NCBI RefSeq assembly: GCF_000011085.1
Contig: NC_006396.1
Span: 2,728,001-2,792,000, forward strand
DNA: 64,000 nucleotides
Direction of reading: 5' to 3'
Source of the DNA: Haloarcula marismortui ATCC 43049
Lineage (GTDB): Archaea; Halobacteriota; Halobacteria; Halobacteriales; Haloarculaceae
The position numbers and the translations under genes are program-made. The notes below the pieces were generated by a model. The model searched no databases and was not told the DNA's origin. It saw only the letters and a program-made list of their open reading frames with translations. Shown one piece after another: positions 32,362-40,756 of the stretch. The stretch's first letter is position 1; every line of letters starts with the position of its first letter.

Positions 32362-32736
32362 TTACGCGTCAGGGTCGTACGGGCGCGCGATGTCGGTCGG
32401 CGGTGCGCCGACGCCAAGCACAGTGACTGATTCGTCGGCATCGGCGGGGTTGTGCGCGTGGTGCGGGCTGTCCGGTTCGGCGACAAACACCTCGTCGGCC
32501 GAGACGACGTACTCCCCGTCGGGCGTTTCGACGTGAAGCGTGCCTTCGAGCACGTAGAACAGTTCCTCGCGCGTCTCGTGGTAGTGGTAGGTCCGCGAGA
32601 GGTCTTCGCCGGGTGCCATCTCGTAGGTAGCCGCGTGGAGTGCGTGGAGTTCGGCGGCGTCGGAGATGCCGCGCCGGTCACAGGGGTAGTCCGCAGTTTC
32701 CGACAGCGACTCGGGGTCGATCTGGTGATAGCCCAT
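32362..32736 (-). CDS. Cupin-domain protein
   Basis: A 124-residue single cupin domain. The metal-binding pattern appears as YHYHETREELFYVLEG (His, His, Glu) and the second motif as AEPDSPHHAHNPAD. Start MGYHQIDPES at 32736 was chosen; 13 further codons upstream look non-conserved. The gene lies between kdgA and the AEC transporter on the same strand with gaps of about 50 bases. Function is unknown, perhaps sugar-related by context, which is only a guess. Confidence 0.8.
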   Translation of the reverse strand: MGYHQIDPESLSETADYPCDRRGISDAAELHALHAATYEMAPGEDLSRTYHYHETREELFYVLEGTLHVETPDGEYVVSADEVFVAEPDSPHHAHNPADADESVTVLGVGAPPTDIARPYDPDA

Positions 32737-32784
32737 ATCGTCGGTGGGGGCGTCGGCGGGCAAAAGCGTGACCACGCTGGGGCA

Positions 32785-33693
32785 TCAGGTGAACAGCCAG
32801 ACGAGGAGCGAAAGCGTTCCGATGGAGACCACTGTTGATGTGAAGACATTCAGCGAAGCGAACGCCGCGTCGCCGCCGAGTTCCGTCGTATAGACGTACG
32901 TCGACACTGCCGTTGGGGTGCCGAGCATCACGACCGCTGCGCCCAGCGCCGTCGTGTCCATCGACAGCGAGGAGTACACCAGCCACGCCAGCGCCGGCAT
33001 CCACAGCACCTTCAGCCCGACGACGCTGACGGTCTTCTGCAGGTCCGACACCGGGAGGTCCGTGTCGAGCGTCGCACCGATACACAGCAGGGCGACTGGC
33101 AGCGCCAGTTCGGCCGGCGGGCCGAGCGCACTGATGAGTGACTCCGGAACGGATAGCGACAGGACCGAGGCTGTGATGCCCGCCGCCAGCGCGATGAGTA
33201 CCGGGTTCGTCACGAGTTTCCTGCACTCGCTCAGCAGCGAGGCGTCGCTCCCGTTGATGCGGACCAGCAGGAATACCGTCACCGGGACGTGGGTCACCGC
33301 ACCGATCCCGAGGATGACGCTGGCGACGGCCGTCGCTTCGCTGCCCATCGTTGCCGCCACGAGTGGCAGACCGAGAAACCCCATGTTGCTGTGATACGAC
33401 TGGACGACGGAGACGCTGCGGCGGTCGGCGGACTCCAGCCGACGGTGGACGAGCCAGCCCAGTGTTATCGTCAGCGCGATGATAACCCAGAACCCCCCCA
33501 GCAACGCCGGCGAAATGATTTCCTGTAATGGGCGGTCATACGTGGACCGGAATATGAGTGCCGGCAGCGCGACGGTAAAGACGAGTGTGGTGAGAATATC
33601 CGTCCGTCGCTCGGTCAACAGCCCGAAATGGCCGGCGGCGACGCCGCCCGAAAGAAACGCGATCATGAATCCGAGCTGTCCGAGAACGGCCAT
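32785..33693 (-). CDS. AEC-family transporter
   Basis: A 302-residue membrane protein with about ten helices, of the auxin efflux carrier/malonate transporter family. Conserved elements are TVALPALIFRSTYDRP in helix two, VVQSYHSNMGFLGLPLV mid-protein and LGTPTAVSTYVYTTELGGD near the C-terminus, the usual P-x-x-x-x motif region. The substrate may be an organic acid. The ATG at 33693 was chosen over one four codons upstream. A caaaaag element lies about 25 bases upstream. Confidence 0.85.
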   Translation of the reverse strand: MAVLGQLGFMIAFLSGGVAAGHFGLLTERRTDILTTLVFTVALPALIFRSTYDRPLQEIISPALLGGFWVIIALTITLGWLVHRRLESADRRSVSVVQSYHSNMGFLGLPLVAATMGSEATAVASVILGIGAVTHVPVTVFLLVRINGSDASLLSECRKLVTNPVLIALAAGITASVLSLSVPESLISALGPPAELALPVALLCIGATLDTDLPVSDLQKTVSVVGLKVLWMPALAWLVYSSLSMDTTALGAAVVMLGTPTAVSTYVYTTELGGDAAFASLNVFTSTVVSIGTLSLLVWLFT

Positions 33694-33795
33694 GTTGTTC
33701 CCCAACCGGTTCGTCTTTTTGACCCTTTCGTCACGGGCAGAAACAGTATCAGCGGAGAAGCTGGAGAGAGTTCACAGAGAATTGGAACTAATTCT

Positions 33796-33817
33796 GAAGG
33801 ATTTTTGAAAAATCTTC
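33796..33817. promoter_or_regulatory. AT-rich inverted repeat before a Tat-exported protein gene
   Basis: GAAGGATTTTTGAAAAATCTTC is nearly palindromic (GAAG-ATTTTT / AAAAAT-CTTC with one bulged G), 55 bases upstream of the ATG at 33872. Low GC compared with its surroundings. It may be an operator, a promoter-proximal structure or a terminator-like element. Confidence 0.35.
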
Positions 33818-33871
33818 TCAATATCCCTCTCCCTGGTGAACTGTGGAGGCGGAGACAGCCTCCAGAGCACC

Positions 33872-34384
33872 ATGGCTGGAAGCAAACAATCGACACGGAG
33901 ACAGGTTCTCCGGACAACAGCAGCCCTCGGCGTCGCAGGTGTTGGGCTGTCTGTGACTGGAGCAACTGCAGCGAACCCAGGAAAGGGAGATGAGCGCGGT
34001 GCGGGGAAAGAGTTTGGTCGTGTCTATGCGAACGACGTACTCTGGCGGACAAACGTTGTGAACGTCCTTGACGAGCGTCCCGACCCGGAAGACAAAATCT
34101 ACTTCCTGCATGATGGAAGCAGACCGATCGTGGCTAACGAGAAGGTGAGCGCCGACCAACGCTCACCGTTCGTCTCCGAGTCAGCATCCGGTGACCGGGA
34201 CTGGAACGGTGGGCAATGGACGCACTTCTCAGCAGAGGTGACTGACATTGCGGCGTTCAATGACGACGCACCGCTGGCAACCGATAGCGATATCCTAGAC
34301 AAAGACTACATCAGCGTCACTCTCGGCCGCCCTGGTTTCGGCCCACCCGACTTCTTTGTCTGCCCACTGAACGGTCGCGCATAG
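33872..34384 (+). CDS. Tat-exported protein, unknown
   Basis: A 170-residue protein. The N-terminus STRRQVLRTTAALGVAGVGL is a Tat signal followed by an AXA-type site (TGATAANP). The mature domain is rich in Asp, Gly and aromatic residues (NDVLWRTNVVNVLDERPDPE, DKIYFLHDGSRPIV). Cysteine is nearly absent, with one in FFVCPLNG. The start at 33872 was preferred over a Met 12 codons upstream because the Tat signal begins there. The family is not recognised. Base composition is slightly lower in GC than the neighbours. Confidence 0.65.
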   Translation: MAGSKQSTRRQVLRTTAALGVAGVGLSVTGATAANPGKGDERGAGKEFGRVYANDVLWRTNVVNVLDERPDPEDKIYFLHDGSRPIVANEKVSADQRSPFVSESASGDRDWNGGQWTHFSAEVTDIAAFNDDAPLATDSDILDKDYISVTLGRPGFGPPDFFVCPLNGRA

Positions 34385-34492
34385 CGACATCCCTACAACC
34401 ACTTTTCTGATTGCTGTCGGCTCACGGCTCCAGGGGAGTCGGGCGCATGACAACAAGCCTTTACCCGCACCGTCGCGTATCTCGCGCCAACA

Positions 34493-35902
34493 ATGGTACT
34501 CGACGATCTTGGGAGTTCACTCCGGGGGACGCTTGACGACCTCCGGGGGAAATCCCGGCTCTCTGAAGAAGACATCGAGGACATCGTCAAGGAGATTCAG
34601 CGGTCGCTGTTGCAGGCCGACGTGGATGTCGGGCTCGTACAGGACCTCTCCAACAGTATCGAAACACGCGCGCTGGATGAGGAACCGCCGGCGGGGACGA
34701 CCCCGCGGGACTGGGTCCTGCGAATCGTCTACGAAGAACTGGTCGACCTCGTCGGCGAGTCGACCGAACTCCCGCTGGAAGAGCAGACGATTATGCTCGC
34801 CGGCCTGTACGGGTCGGGGAAGACGACGACGGCCGCGAAGATGGCGTGGTGGTTCTCGACGAAAGGGCTCCGGCCGGCCATTATCCAGACTGACACGGAC
34901 CGGCCCGGCGCATACGACCAGTCCAAGGAGATGGCCGAGCGCGCTGAGGTGGACTTCTACGGCGACCCCGACGAGGACGACCCGGTGAAGATCGCCCGTG
35001 ACGGGCTGGAAGCGACGGAGAACGCGGACGTTCGCATCGTGGACACGGCGGGCCGTGACGGCCTGAACGAGGAACTCATCGAACAGATCGAGCGCATCGA
35101 GCAGGAGGTCCAGCCCGACCGGGACCTGCTCGTACTGGACGCGGCGATGGGCCAGAGCGCCAAGAGCCAGGCCGCCGACTTCGAGGCGGCCATCGGCATC
35201 GACGGCGTCGTCATCACGAAACTCGATGGGACGGCGAAAGGTGGGGGCGCGCTCGCAGCGGTCAACGAGACCGACTCCACCATCGCCTTCCTCGGCTCCG
35301 GGGAGACGGTCAAGGACATCGAGCGGTTCGAGCCCTCCGGGTTCATCTCCCGACTGCTCGGGATGGGCGACCTCAAGCAGCTCACCGAGCGCGTCGAGCG
35401 CGCGATGGAGGAAACCCAGGAAGGCGACGAGGAGGACTGGGACCCCGAGGACATGCTGGAGGGGCAGTTCACCCTCAAGGACATGCGCAAGCAGATGCAG
35501 ACGATGAACAACATGGGGCCGCTGGACCAGGTGATGGACATGATCCCCGGTCTGGGCGGCGGGCTGATGGACCAGCTCCCTGACGACGCGATGGACGTAA
35601 CCCAGGAGCGGATGCAGGACTTCGATGTCATCATGGACTCGATGACGGAGGAGGAACTGGAGAACCCCCGTGTCGTCGGCCAGTCCCGGACCAAGCGCAT
35701 CTGCCGTGGGTCCGGCAAGCCCGAGGAGCGGGTGCGTGAACTCCTCCAGCAACACAAGCAGATGGAGCAGATGCTCAAGCAGTTCCAGGGTATGGGCGAC
35801 GGCGACATGGAGCGGATGATGAAACAGATGCAGCAGGGCGGTGGCGGCGGTGGCGGCATGGGCGGTATGGGTGGCGGCGGTATGGGGCCGTTCGGCGACT
35901 GA
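34493..35902 (+). CDS. ffh: Signal recognition particle protein SRP54
   Basis: A 469-residue SRP GTPase that binds signal peptides and 7S RNA. The N-domain start [21 protein letters not shown]-loop [10 protein letters not shown] (104-113), [24 protein letters not shown] and the Met-rich M domain from about 320 are all present. The C-terminus is a glycine-methionine-rich tail ([19 protein letters not shown]). It is one of several proteins here with such a tail. TATA-like gcctttac lies about 28 bases upstream. Confidence 0.96.
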   Translation: MVLDDLGSSLRGTLDDLRGKSRLSEEDIEDIVKEIQRSLLQADVDVGLVQDLSNSIETRALDEEPPAGTTPRDWVLRIVYEELVDLVGESTELPLEEQTIMLAGLYGSGKTTTAAKMAWWFSTKGLRPAIIQTDTDRPGAYDQSKEMAERAEVDFYGDPDEDDPVKIARDGLEATENADVRIVDTAGRDGLNEELIEQIERIEQEVQPDRDLLVLDAAMGQSAKSQAADFEAAIGIDGVVITKLDGTAKGGGALAAVNETDSTIAFLGSGETVKDIERFEPSGFISRLLGMGDLKQLTERVERAMEETQEGDEEDWDPEDMLEGQFTLKDMRKQMQTMNNMGPLDQVMDMIPGLGGGLMDQLPDDAMDVTQERMQDFDVIMDSMTEEELENPRVVGQSRTKRICRGSGKPEERVRELLQQHKQMEQMLKQFQGMGDGDMERMMKQMQQGGGGGGGMGGMGGGGMGPFGD

Positions 35903-36011
35903 CGCCGCTGCGTCGATTCGCGGAACGCGATGCGCGACGTTATTTTTGATGATCTATGTTCGAAATCCGGGCCAGAACTAAGGGTTGGCCCGTTCTACAG
36001 ATGAAGCGAGC

Positions 36012-36410
36012 ATGTACGAAATTGTCGCTGGGATAGACAAAAGTGAGGCTCGTGGGACCGCCATCGCTGAATCGATAACCGAGATTCCGATGGACGCCAG
36101 CCAGGTCCGTGTCACGCTGTTACACGACTTCGAGGAGAACCCTGAAGGCGCGTCCGTCGACCAGGTGGCCTCCGTGCGCCGAGCACGGGAAGTCCTCGAG
36201 GATGCTGGCGTCGAGGTGGCTCTGGAAGAGTCAAGCGGCGAACCGGCCGACGCGATCCTCCGGTTGGCCGACGAGCAGGACGTCGATATGATTGTCGTCG
36301 CCGGACGCAAGCGGACGCCGACAGGCAAGGTGCTGTTCGGCAGTGTCACACAGAGCGTGATTCTGGGCACGGACCGATCCGTGCTGGTCTGCAGCGGCGA
36401 AGAGGAGTAA
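36012..36410 (+). CDS. Universal stress protein (UspA family)
   Basis: A 132-residue UspA-fold protein. The ATP-binding signature is visible as VVAGRKRTPTGKVLFGSVTQSVI (G-x2-G-x9-G-S pattern). Start MYEIVAGIDKS matches the usual short beta-strand opening. A Met nine codons upstream is a less likely start. It is adjacent to the thioredoxin-fold gene in convergent orientation, its stop nine bases away. Role in stress signalling is inferred from family. Confidence 0.85.
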   Translation: MYEIVAGIDKSEARGTAIAESITEIPMDASQVRVTLLHDFEENPEGASVDQVASVRRAREVLEDAGVEVALEESSGEPADAILRLADEQDVDMIVVAGRKRTPTGKVLFGSVTQSVILGTDRSVLVCSGEEE

Positions 36411-36418
36411 CGCCGCAG

Positions 36419-37102
36419 TCAGACGCCGTATACTTCTTCGACTCGCTCAGCGAGCGGCGACGGGTCTGTCCGGCCAGTGATCCGTTCGACAGGCTTGCCG
36501 TCCTCGAACAGCACGACAGCGGGGGCCGCGTTGACCCCGACCGACTGACAGAACTCCGGGGAGCGCTCGCCGGCGATGCCGCCGACCGGGACGCCGTCCG
36601 GGAATGCGGCCAAAACGTCATCTAACTCCGCTTTCATTGCTTCGCAGGGATCACAGAACAGCTTCCACACAGTCACGACACACCGGTCGTGGGCGTCGAC
36701 GAACGCCTCGTAGCTGTCGTCGTCGAGGTGTTTGACTCCCTCGGGGACCGGTGTTTCCGGCCCCAGTTCGGTCGCCATCTGTGCCATCGTCGTCAGCTCC
36801 ACGGTGGTGTAGGAGTCGTCGACGTTCGACCGCAGGGTCAGGAACGTGGCAAACTCCTCGCGTGACACGTCGAGTTCGTCGACCCGCTGGGCCGCTTCAG
36901 CGGCCGAATCGAGGCCGAACACGTCGGCGACGGACTCGTGGAACTCCGCGTTGCCCATCGTCACGTAGGTGTCGTAGTACACCTCGCGGTCGGCCTCGAA
37001 CGCTTCTGTCGTGCTGACCTCGTCTGTTTCCTCGTCGATGACGACGACACCTTCAGATTGCAGTGCGTCGAGCAGCGATTCGGGGGATTGTGTGTCCGAC
37101 AT
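36419..37102 (-). CDS. Thioredoxin-fold protein ending the ABC transporter operon
   Basis: A 227-residue cytosolic protein. The C-terminal half is a thioredoxin fold with the redox motif C150-D-P-C153 (VTVWKLFCDPCEAM), cis-Pro region NAAPAVVLFEDGKPV and RITGRTDPSPLAERV. The N-terminal 120 residues are acidic, helical and unlike thioredoxin. CDPC is atypical against CGPC of classical thioredoxins. The ATG at 37102 abuts the livF stop at 37103, so it is cotranscribed with the transporter. Why a redox protein is there is unknown. Confidence 0.82.
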   Translation of the reverse strand: MSDTQSPESLLDALQSEGVVVIDEETDEVSTTEAFEADREVYYDTYVTMGNAEFHESVADVFGLDSAAEAAQRVDELDVSREEFATFLTLRSNVDDSYTTVELTTMAQMATELGPETPVPEGVKHLDDDSYEAFVDAHDRCVVTVWKLFCDPCEAMKAELDDVLAAFPDGVPVGGIAGERSPEFCQSVGVNAAPAVVLFEDGKPVERITGRTDPSPLAERVEEVYGV

Positions 37103-37846
37103 TCAGACACCTAGGTACTTATCGCGGGTCTCTTGGTCGTTTTGCAGTTCCTCAGCGGGCCCTTCGAAGACCACCTGCCCACGGTCAAGCACGTAACATC
37201 GGTCGGCGATTTTCATTGCTGCGACGGCGTTCTGTTCGACCAGCAGTATCGTCGTCCCGTCCTCGCTGATACGTTCGATGGCGTTTTCGACAGACTCGAT
37301 GATCTGTGGTGCCAGCCCCTCGTATGGCTCGTCGAGCATCAACAGGTCGGTGCTCTGGTGGAGCGCGCGAGCGATGGCGAGCATCTGCTGTTCGCCTCCG
37401 GAGAGCGTGCCGGCCTTCTGGGAGCGCCGTTCGTCGAGTCTCGGGAAGTACTCGTAGATCTCCGCCGCCGACATCCCTTCGTCGCGGAAATCGAGCTTCC
37501 GCCGCCAGGTGTTGGATTTGTTGCGGACGGTGTCCGCGAGGTGGAGGTTCTCGGCGACGGTCAGGTCAGTGAACACGCGCCGTTCCTCCGGGACCAGCGA
37601 GATACCGCGGACGGCGATGTCCTCCGGCGGAGCGTTGGTGATGTCCGTTCCGTCGAACTGGATCGCACCGCTCCGAACGTCAGGCGGCGTCGCCCCGGAG
37701 ATACACCGGAGCGTCGAGGTCTTTCCCGCGCCGTTACGGCCCAGCAGGGCCGTGATTTCGCCGTCGTCGACGCTCATCGACACATCCTGGATGATGTGGC
37801 TCTCGCCGTAGTAGCCGTTGATGTTGTCCACGTCGAGTAGCGTCAT
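37103..37846 (-). CDS. livF: Branched-chain-amino-acid-type ABC transporter ATPase (LivF-like)
   Basis: A 247-residue ATPase of the LivF subfamily. Walker A is GRNGAGKTSTLR (about 36-47), the signature is LSGGEQQMLAIARAL (about 146-160), Walker B is LLMLDEPYEGLAP, and the switch histidine is replaced by Gln in TTILLVEQNAVAAM, which is normal for LivF. Overlaps livG by 4 bp. It is paired with livG, livM, livH and a binding protein, forming a HAAT-family importer. The true substrate (amino acid, amide or other) is not determinable here. Confidence 0.93.
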   Translation of the reverse strand: MTLLDVDNINGYYGESHIIQDVSMSVDDGEITALLGRNGAGKTSTLRCISGATPPDVRSGAIQFDGTDITNAPPEDIAVRGISLVPEERRVFTDLTVAENLHLADTVRNKSNTWRRKLDFRDEGMSAAEIYEYFPRLDERRSQKAGTLSGGEQQMLAIARALHQSTDLLMLDEPYEGLAPQIIESVENAIERISEDGTTILLVEQNAVAAMKIADRCYVLDRGQVVFEGPAEELQNDQETRDKYLGV

Positions 37847-38601
37847 TCCTCGACACCTCCCAGATACGCTTCCTGTACCGCAGGGTCGTTCTGTACCTCC
37901 GTCGGCGTCCCCTCCGCGATGACCGACCCACGGTTGAGGACGACGATGCGGTCGGAGATGTCGAAGACGATCTCCATGTCGTGCTCGACCAGCAGGAACG
38001 TCAGATCGAGCTCATCCTTGACGCGTTTGATGAGGTCGACGGTCGATTTCGTCTCGTCGGGCGACATTCCCGCCGTTGGCTCGTCCATCAGCAGCATATC
38101 CGGCTCGGCGGCCAGCGCGATGCCGAGTTCGAGCCGGCGCTTGTTCCCGTAGTCAAGGCTGTCGGCTTGGTCCTCCCGCTCGTCGTACAGACCGACTGAT
38201 TCGAGGACCTCGTTCGCCAGTTCATCGACCGCCGGGTAGCTGTTCTGATTCCGGAAGAAATTGAACCGGAACGAGCCGTGCTCGGCCGCCAGCGCCGCGA
38301 TGGTTGCGTTCTCCTTGACGGTTAGTTCGGGGAAGATAGAGGCTGTCTGGAAAGACTTGCTCATCCCTCGCTGGACGACCTCGTGCGGGTCCATTCCGAT
38401 GATGGAATCTCCCTGGAACGCGATCTCGCCGTAGCTCGGTTCGAGCCGTCTGGTGACGAGGTTGATGAACGTCGATTTCCCCGCACCGTTGGGGCCGATG
38501 AGGCTCACGCCCTCGCCCTGTTCTATCTCCAGATCTACCTCATCAACGGCCGTGAGGCCGCCGAACTGCTTGGTGAGCTGTTCCGTTTTGAGGACCGTCA
38601 T
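37843..38601 (-). CDS. livG: Branched-chain-amino-acid-type ABC transporter ATPase (LivG-like)
   Basis: A 252-residue ATPase of the LivG subfamily: Walker A GPNGAGKSTFINLV (about 36-49), Q-loop region VQRGMSKSFQTASIF, Walker B LLMDEPTAGMSPDETK and switch His in FLLVEHDMEIV. The ABC signature is degenerate: in the expected place stands DSLDYGNKRRLELGIALAAEP, close to the LSYGxQRRLEIARAL form of LivG. Its start overlaps the end of livM and its end the start of livF. Confidence 0.93.
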   Translation of the reverse strand: MTVLKTEQLTKQFGGLTAVDEVDLEIEQGEGVSLIGPNGAGKSTFINLVTRRLEPSYGEIAFQGDSIIGMDPHEVVQRGMSKSFQTASIFPELTVKENATIAALAAEHGSFRFNFFRNQNSYPAVDELANEVLESVGLYDEREDQADSLDYGNKRRLELGIALAAEPDMLLMDEPTAGMSPDETKSTVDLIKRVKDELDLTFLLVEHDMEIVFDISDRIVVLNRGSVIAEGTPTEVQNDPAVQEAYLGGVEE

Positions 38602-39689
38602 TCGTCCTCACCTCCGACGACCATGTCACGAACGTAGTCGATACCGCCCCAGATCCCGTTGGGGAAGAGGATGACAGCGACGACGAACACAACGCCGAGG
38701 ATGAGGTGCCAGAACGGGCCGAGTGTCTCGAACCCGCTGACGATGTTCTCGATGTACAGGTACAGCCCGGCACCGAACAGCGGCCCGAACAGCGAGCCGA
38801 CACCGCCGAGCACAGTCATGATGACGATACGACCGGATTCGGTCCAGTACAGCGACTGCAGGGGCACGTAGTTCCCCTCGATGGTGAACAGGCTCCCGGC
38901 GATGCCAGCGAAGGCCGCCGAGATGATAAACGCCATCAGCTTGTACCGCCAGACGTCCAGCCCGACGAACTCTGCCCGCCGCTCGTTCTCGCGAATTGCG
39001 CGGAACACGGTCCCGTACGGCGAATGGAGGATGCGGTTCGCCATCGCGACCGACAGCACCGTCATGACGGCCACGAACACGTACAGCATGTTGTCGACCA
39101 GCATCGACAGCGGGAACGGCACCCCGCCGTGGATGTCGATGACGCCCAGCAGGCTGCCGATGTCCACGGAGGTGAAGCCGTTCTCACCGTTCGTCAGGAA
39201 GGCCAGCGGCGAGGCCGCCAGGTAGAACGACATCTGGCCGAACGTCAGCGTCAGGATGGCGAAGTAAATCCCACCGCGGCGCAGCGACAGGAAGCCGACA
39301 ATCCACGCCAGCAACACGGCAAACGCCGTGCCGGCGAGCAACACCAGTAGCGGCGAGCTGCTGACGCTCGCGCTGAAGATGCCGGCGGCGTAGGCCGCGC
39401 CGCCGAAGAAGACGGCGTGACCGAACGACAGCAGACCGGTGTACCCCAGCAGGATGTCGAACCCGACGGCGAAGATGCCGTAGATGAGCATCAGCGTCGC
39501 TAGCTGCGTGTAGCCGTCGAGGAAGTTGTTGAACAGGAACGGGAAGACGGCCACGCCCACGACCGTTAACAGGACCGTCGAGATTTCCCGGTCGCGGAAG
39601 TCAGCCCATCGGTCCGCGAGGCCACCGGTGACCTCTGCATCCGTATCGGCCGCCGCCGTGGCAGTCGCGTCGCGCGGTTCGTCGCTCAT
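38598..39689 (-). CDS. livM: Branched-chain-amino-acid-type ABC transporter permease (LivM-like)
   Basis: A 363-residue permease with about nine to ten membrane helices. Family motifs include GYTGLLSFGHAVFFGGAAYA and the loop RAIRENERRAEFVGLDVWRYK, which contacts the ATPases. An acidic, Thr/Ala-rich N-terminus precedes the first helix. Overlaps livH and livG by 4 bp each. It is co-translated with them. Confidence 0.93.
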   Translation of the reverse strand: MSDEPRDATATAAADTDAEVTGGLADRWADFRDREISTVLLTVVGVAVFPFLFNNFLDGYTQLATLMLIYGIFAVGFDILLGYTGLLSFGHAVFFGGAAYAAGIFSASVSSSPLLVLLAGTAFAVLLAWIVGFLSLRRGGIYFAILTLTFGQMSFYLAASPLAFLTNGENGFTSVDIGSLLGVIDIHGGVPFPLSMLVDNMLYVFVAVMTVLSVAMANRILHSPYGTVFRAIRENERRAEFVGLDVWRYKLMAFIISAAFAGIAGSLFTIEGNYVPLQSLYWTESGRIVIMTVLGGVGSLFGPLFGAGLYLYIENIVSGFETLGPFWHLILGVVFVVAVILFPNGIWGGIDYVRDMVVGGEDE

Positions 39690-40645
39690 GAGACATCCAC
39701 CTCCGAGCCCAGCAGCCCCTGCGGACGCACCAGCAGGACCAGTGCTGCGAGCGCGTAGATACCGACCTGGCTCCAGGCGGCGTAGCCGGTCTGGATTAAG
39801 AGTACCTGCAGCGTGCCCAGCATCAGCCCGGCGATCACGGCCCCCTCTATTTTCCCGACGCCGCCGATGACGACAGTCAGGAACGCCGGAACTAACTGTT
39901 CAGTCCCGATGTTGGGGTTGACGTTAGCGAGCGGGCCGCCGACGACGCCAGCCACGCCAGCGAGTGCGGCACCAATGCCGAAGACGACGAGGTACGGTCG
40001 GCTCAGTTTGATCCCAAGCAGGCGGACCATCTCGCCGTCGAGGGTCCCGGCTTGGACGATGAGGCCGAAGTCAGTGTACTCGACAAGTGCGTACACGCCA
40101 AGTACAAGGACCGCCGTAATCGCGATGACGCCGAGTCGCCAGCGCGGGAAGTTTCCCACCACGGGCAGCGCGATGGGACCGGATGCCCACGAGGGCTGTG
40201 GGAACGGCTGGCTGCTCCCGCCAAGCAGCGCCCGAAGCAGTTCCTGGACGATGATCGCGAGCCCGAATGTCACGAGAATCTGGTCAGTGTCGGGTCGGTC
40301 GTAAAACGCCTGTGCGATGAACCGCTCCATCAGTAGTCCGATAATGAACACGACAATCGGCACGATGACCAGTGCGGCGACGAATCCCAGTCCGATACCG
40401 TATGACTGGATTCCCCATTCCGCTAACTGACCGTTGTTCAACGGAACCTGTCCAGTTATGAACAGCCCCAGATACGCGCCAACGAGGTACAGCGCCCCGT
40501 GGGCGAAGTTGACGAATTTCAGCGTCCCGAGGATAATCGACAGTCCAACCGCGAGCAGGACGTAAATCGCACCCTGTTGTAACCCATTCAGCAAGATGGT
40601 GAGGATATCCGCGAGTAGCGTCACGTCGGATTCCCCCCACTGCAC
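39686..40645 (-). CDS. livH: Branched-chain-amino-acid-type ABC transporter permease (LivH-like)
   Basis: A 319-residue permease with about eight membrane helices. LILGTLKFVNFAHGALYLVGAYLG and MVRLLGIKLSRPYLVVFGIGAAL match the family; the second is the coupling region. Translation starts at GTG, either 40645 or 40624. The preceding binding-protein gene is separated by 111 bases that contain two hairpins and an AT-rich TATAAAT/ATTTATA element, so livHMGF may have its own promoter or differ in expression. Confidence 0.92.
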   Translation of the reverse strand: MQWGESDVTLLADILTILLNGLQQGAIYVLLAVGLSIILGTLKFVNFAHGALYLVGAYLGLFITGQVPLNNGQLAEWGIQSYGIGLGFVAALVIVPIVVFIIGLLMERFIAQAFYDRPDTDQILVTFGLAIIVQELLRALLGGSSQPFPQPSWASGPIALPVVGNFPRWRLGVIAITAVLVLGVYALVEYTDFGLIVQAGTLDGEMVRLLGIKLSRPYLVVFGIGAALAGVAGVVGGPLANVNPNIGTEQLVPAFLTVVIGGVGKIEGAVIAGLMLGTLQVLLIQTGYAAWSQVGIYALAALVLLVRPQGLLGSEVDVS

Positions 40646-40705
40646 TCTGCTCGTACTATCTGCGTATTCCTAATCATGCTAGTTTTTGTGTATCAAGTAA
40701 GGCAA

Positions 40706-40741
40706 CCTCATGCACTATAAATCATGAGGGGAACGGTCCCC
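40706..40741 (-). promoter_or_regulatory. Two hairpins and TATA element between binding-protein gene and livH
   Basis: CCTCATG/CATGAGG (40706-40729, ten-base loop holding ACTATAAAT) and GGGGA/TCCCC (40728-40741) are inverted repeats right after the binding-protein stop, overlapping by two bases. Read on the minus strand the loop gives ATTTATAGT, a good TATA box. They may stabilise the binding-protein mRNA, partly end transcription or supply a second promoter. Confidence 0.5.
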
Positions 40742-40756
40742 TGTCCGGATTATGAC

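Noticed and set aside
34517-35755. Long antisense frame within ffh
   Set aside because: The sense strand encodes a complete SRP54 with all motifs; the antisense product resembles nothing and only reflects codon bias.
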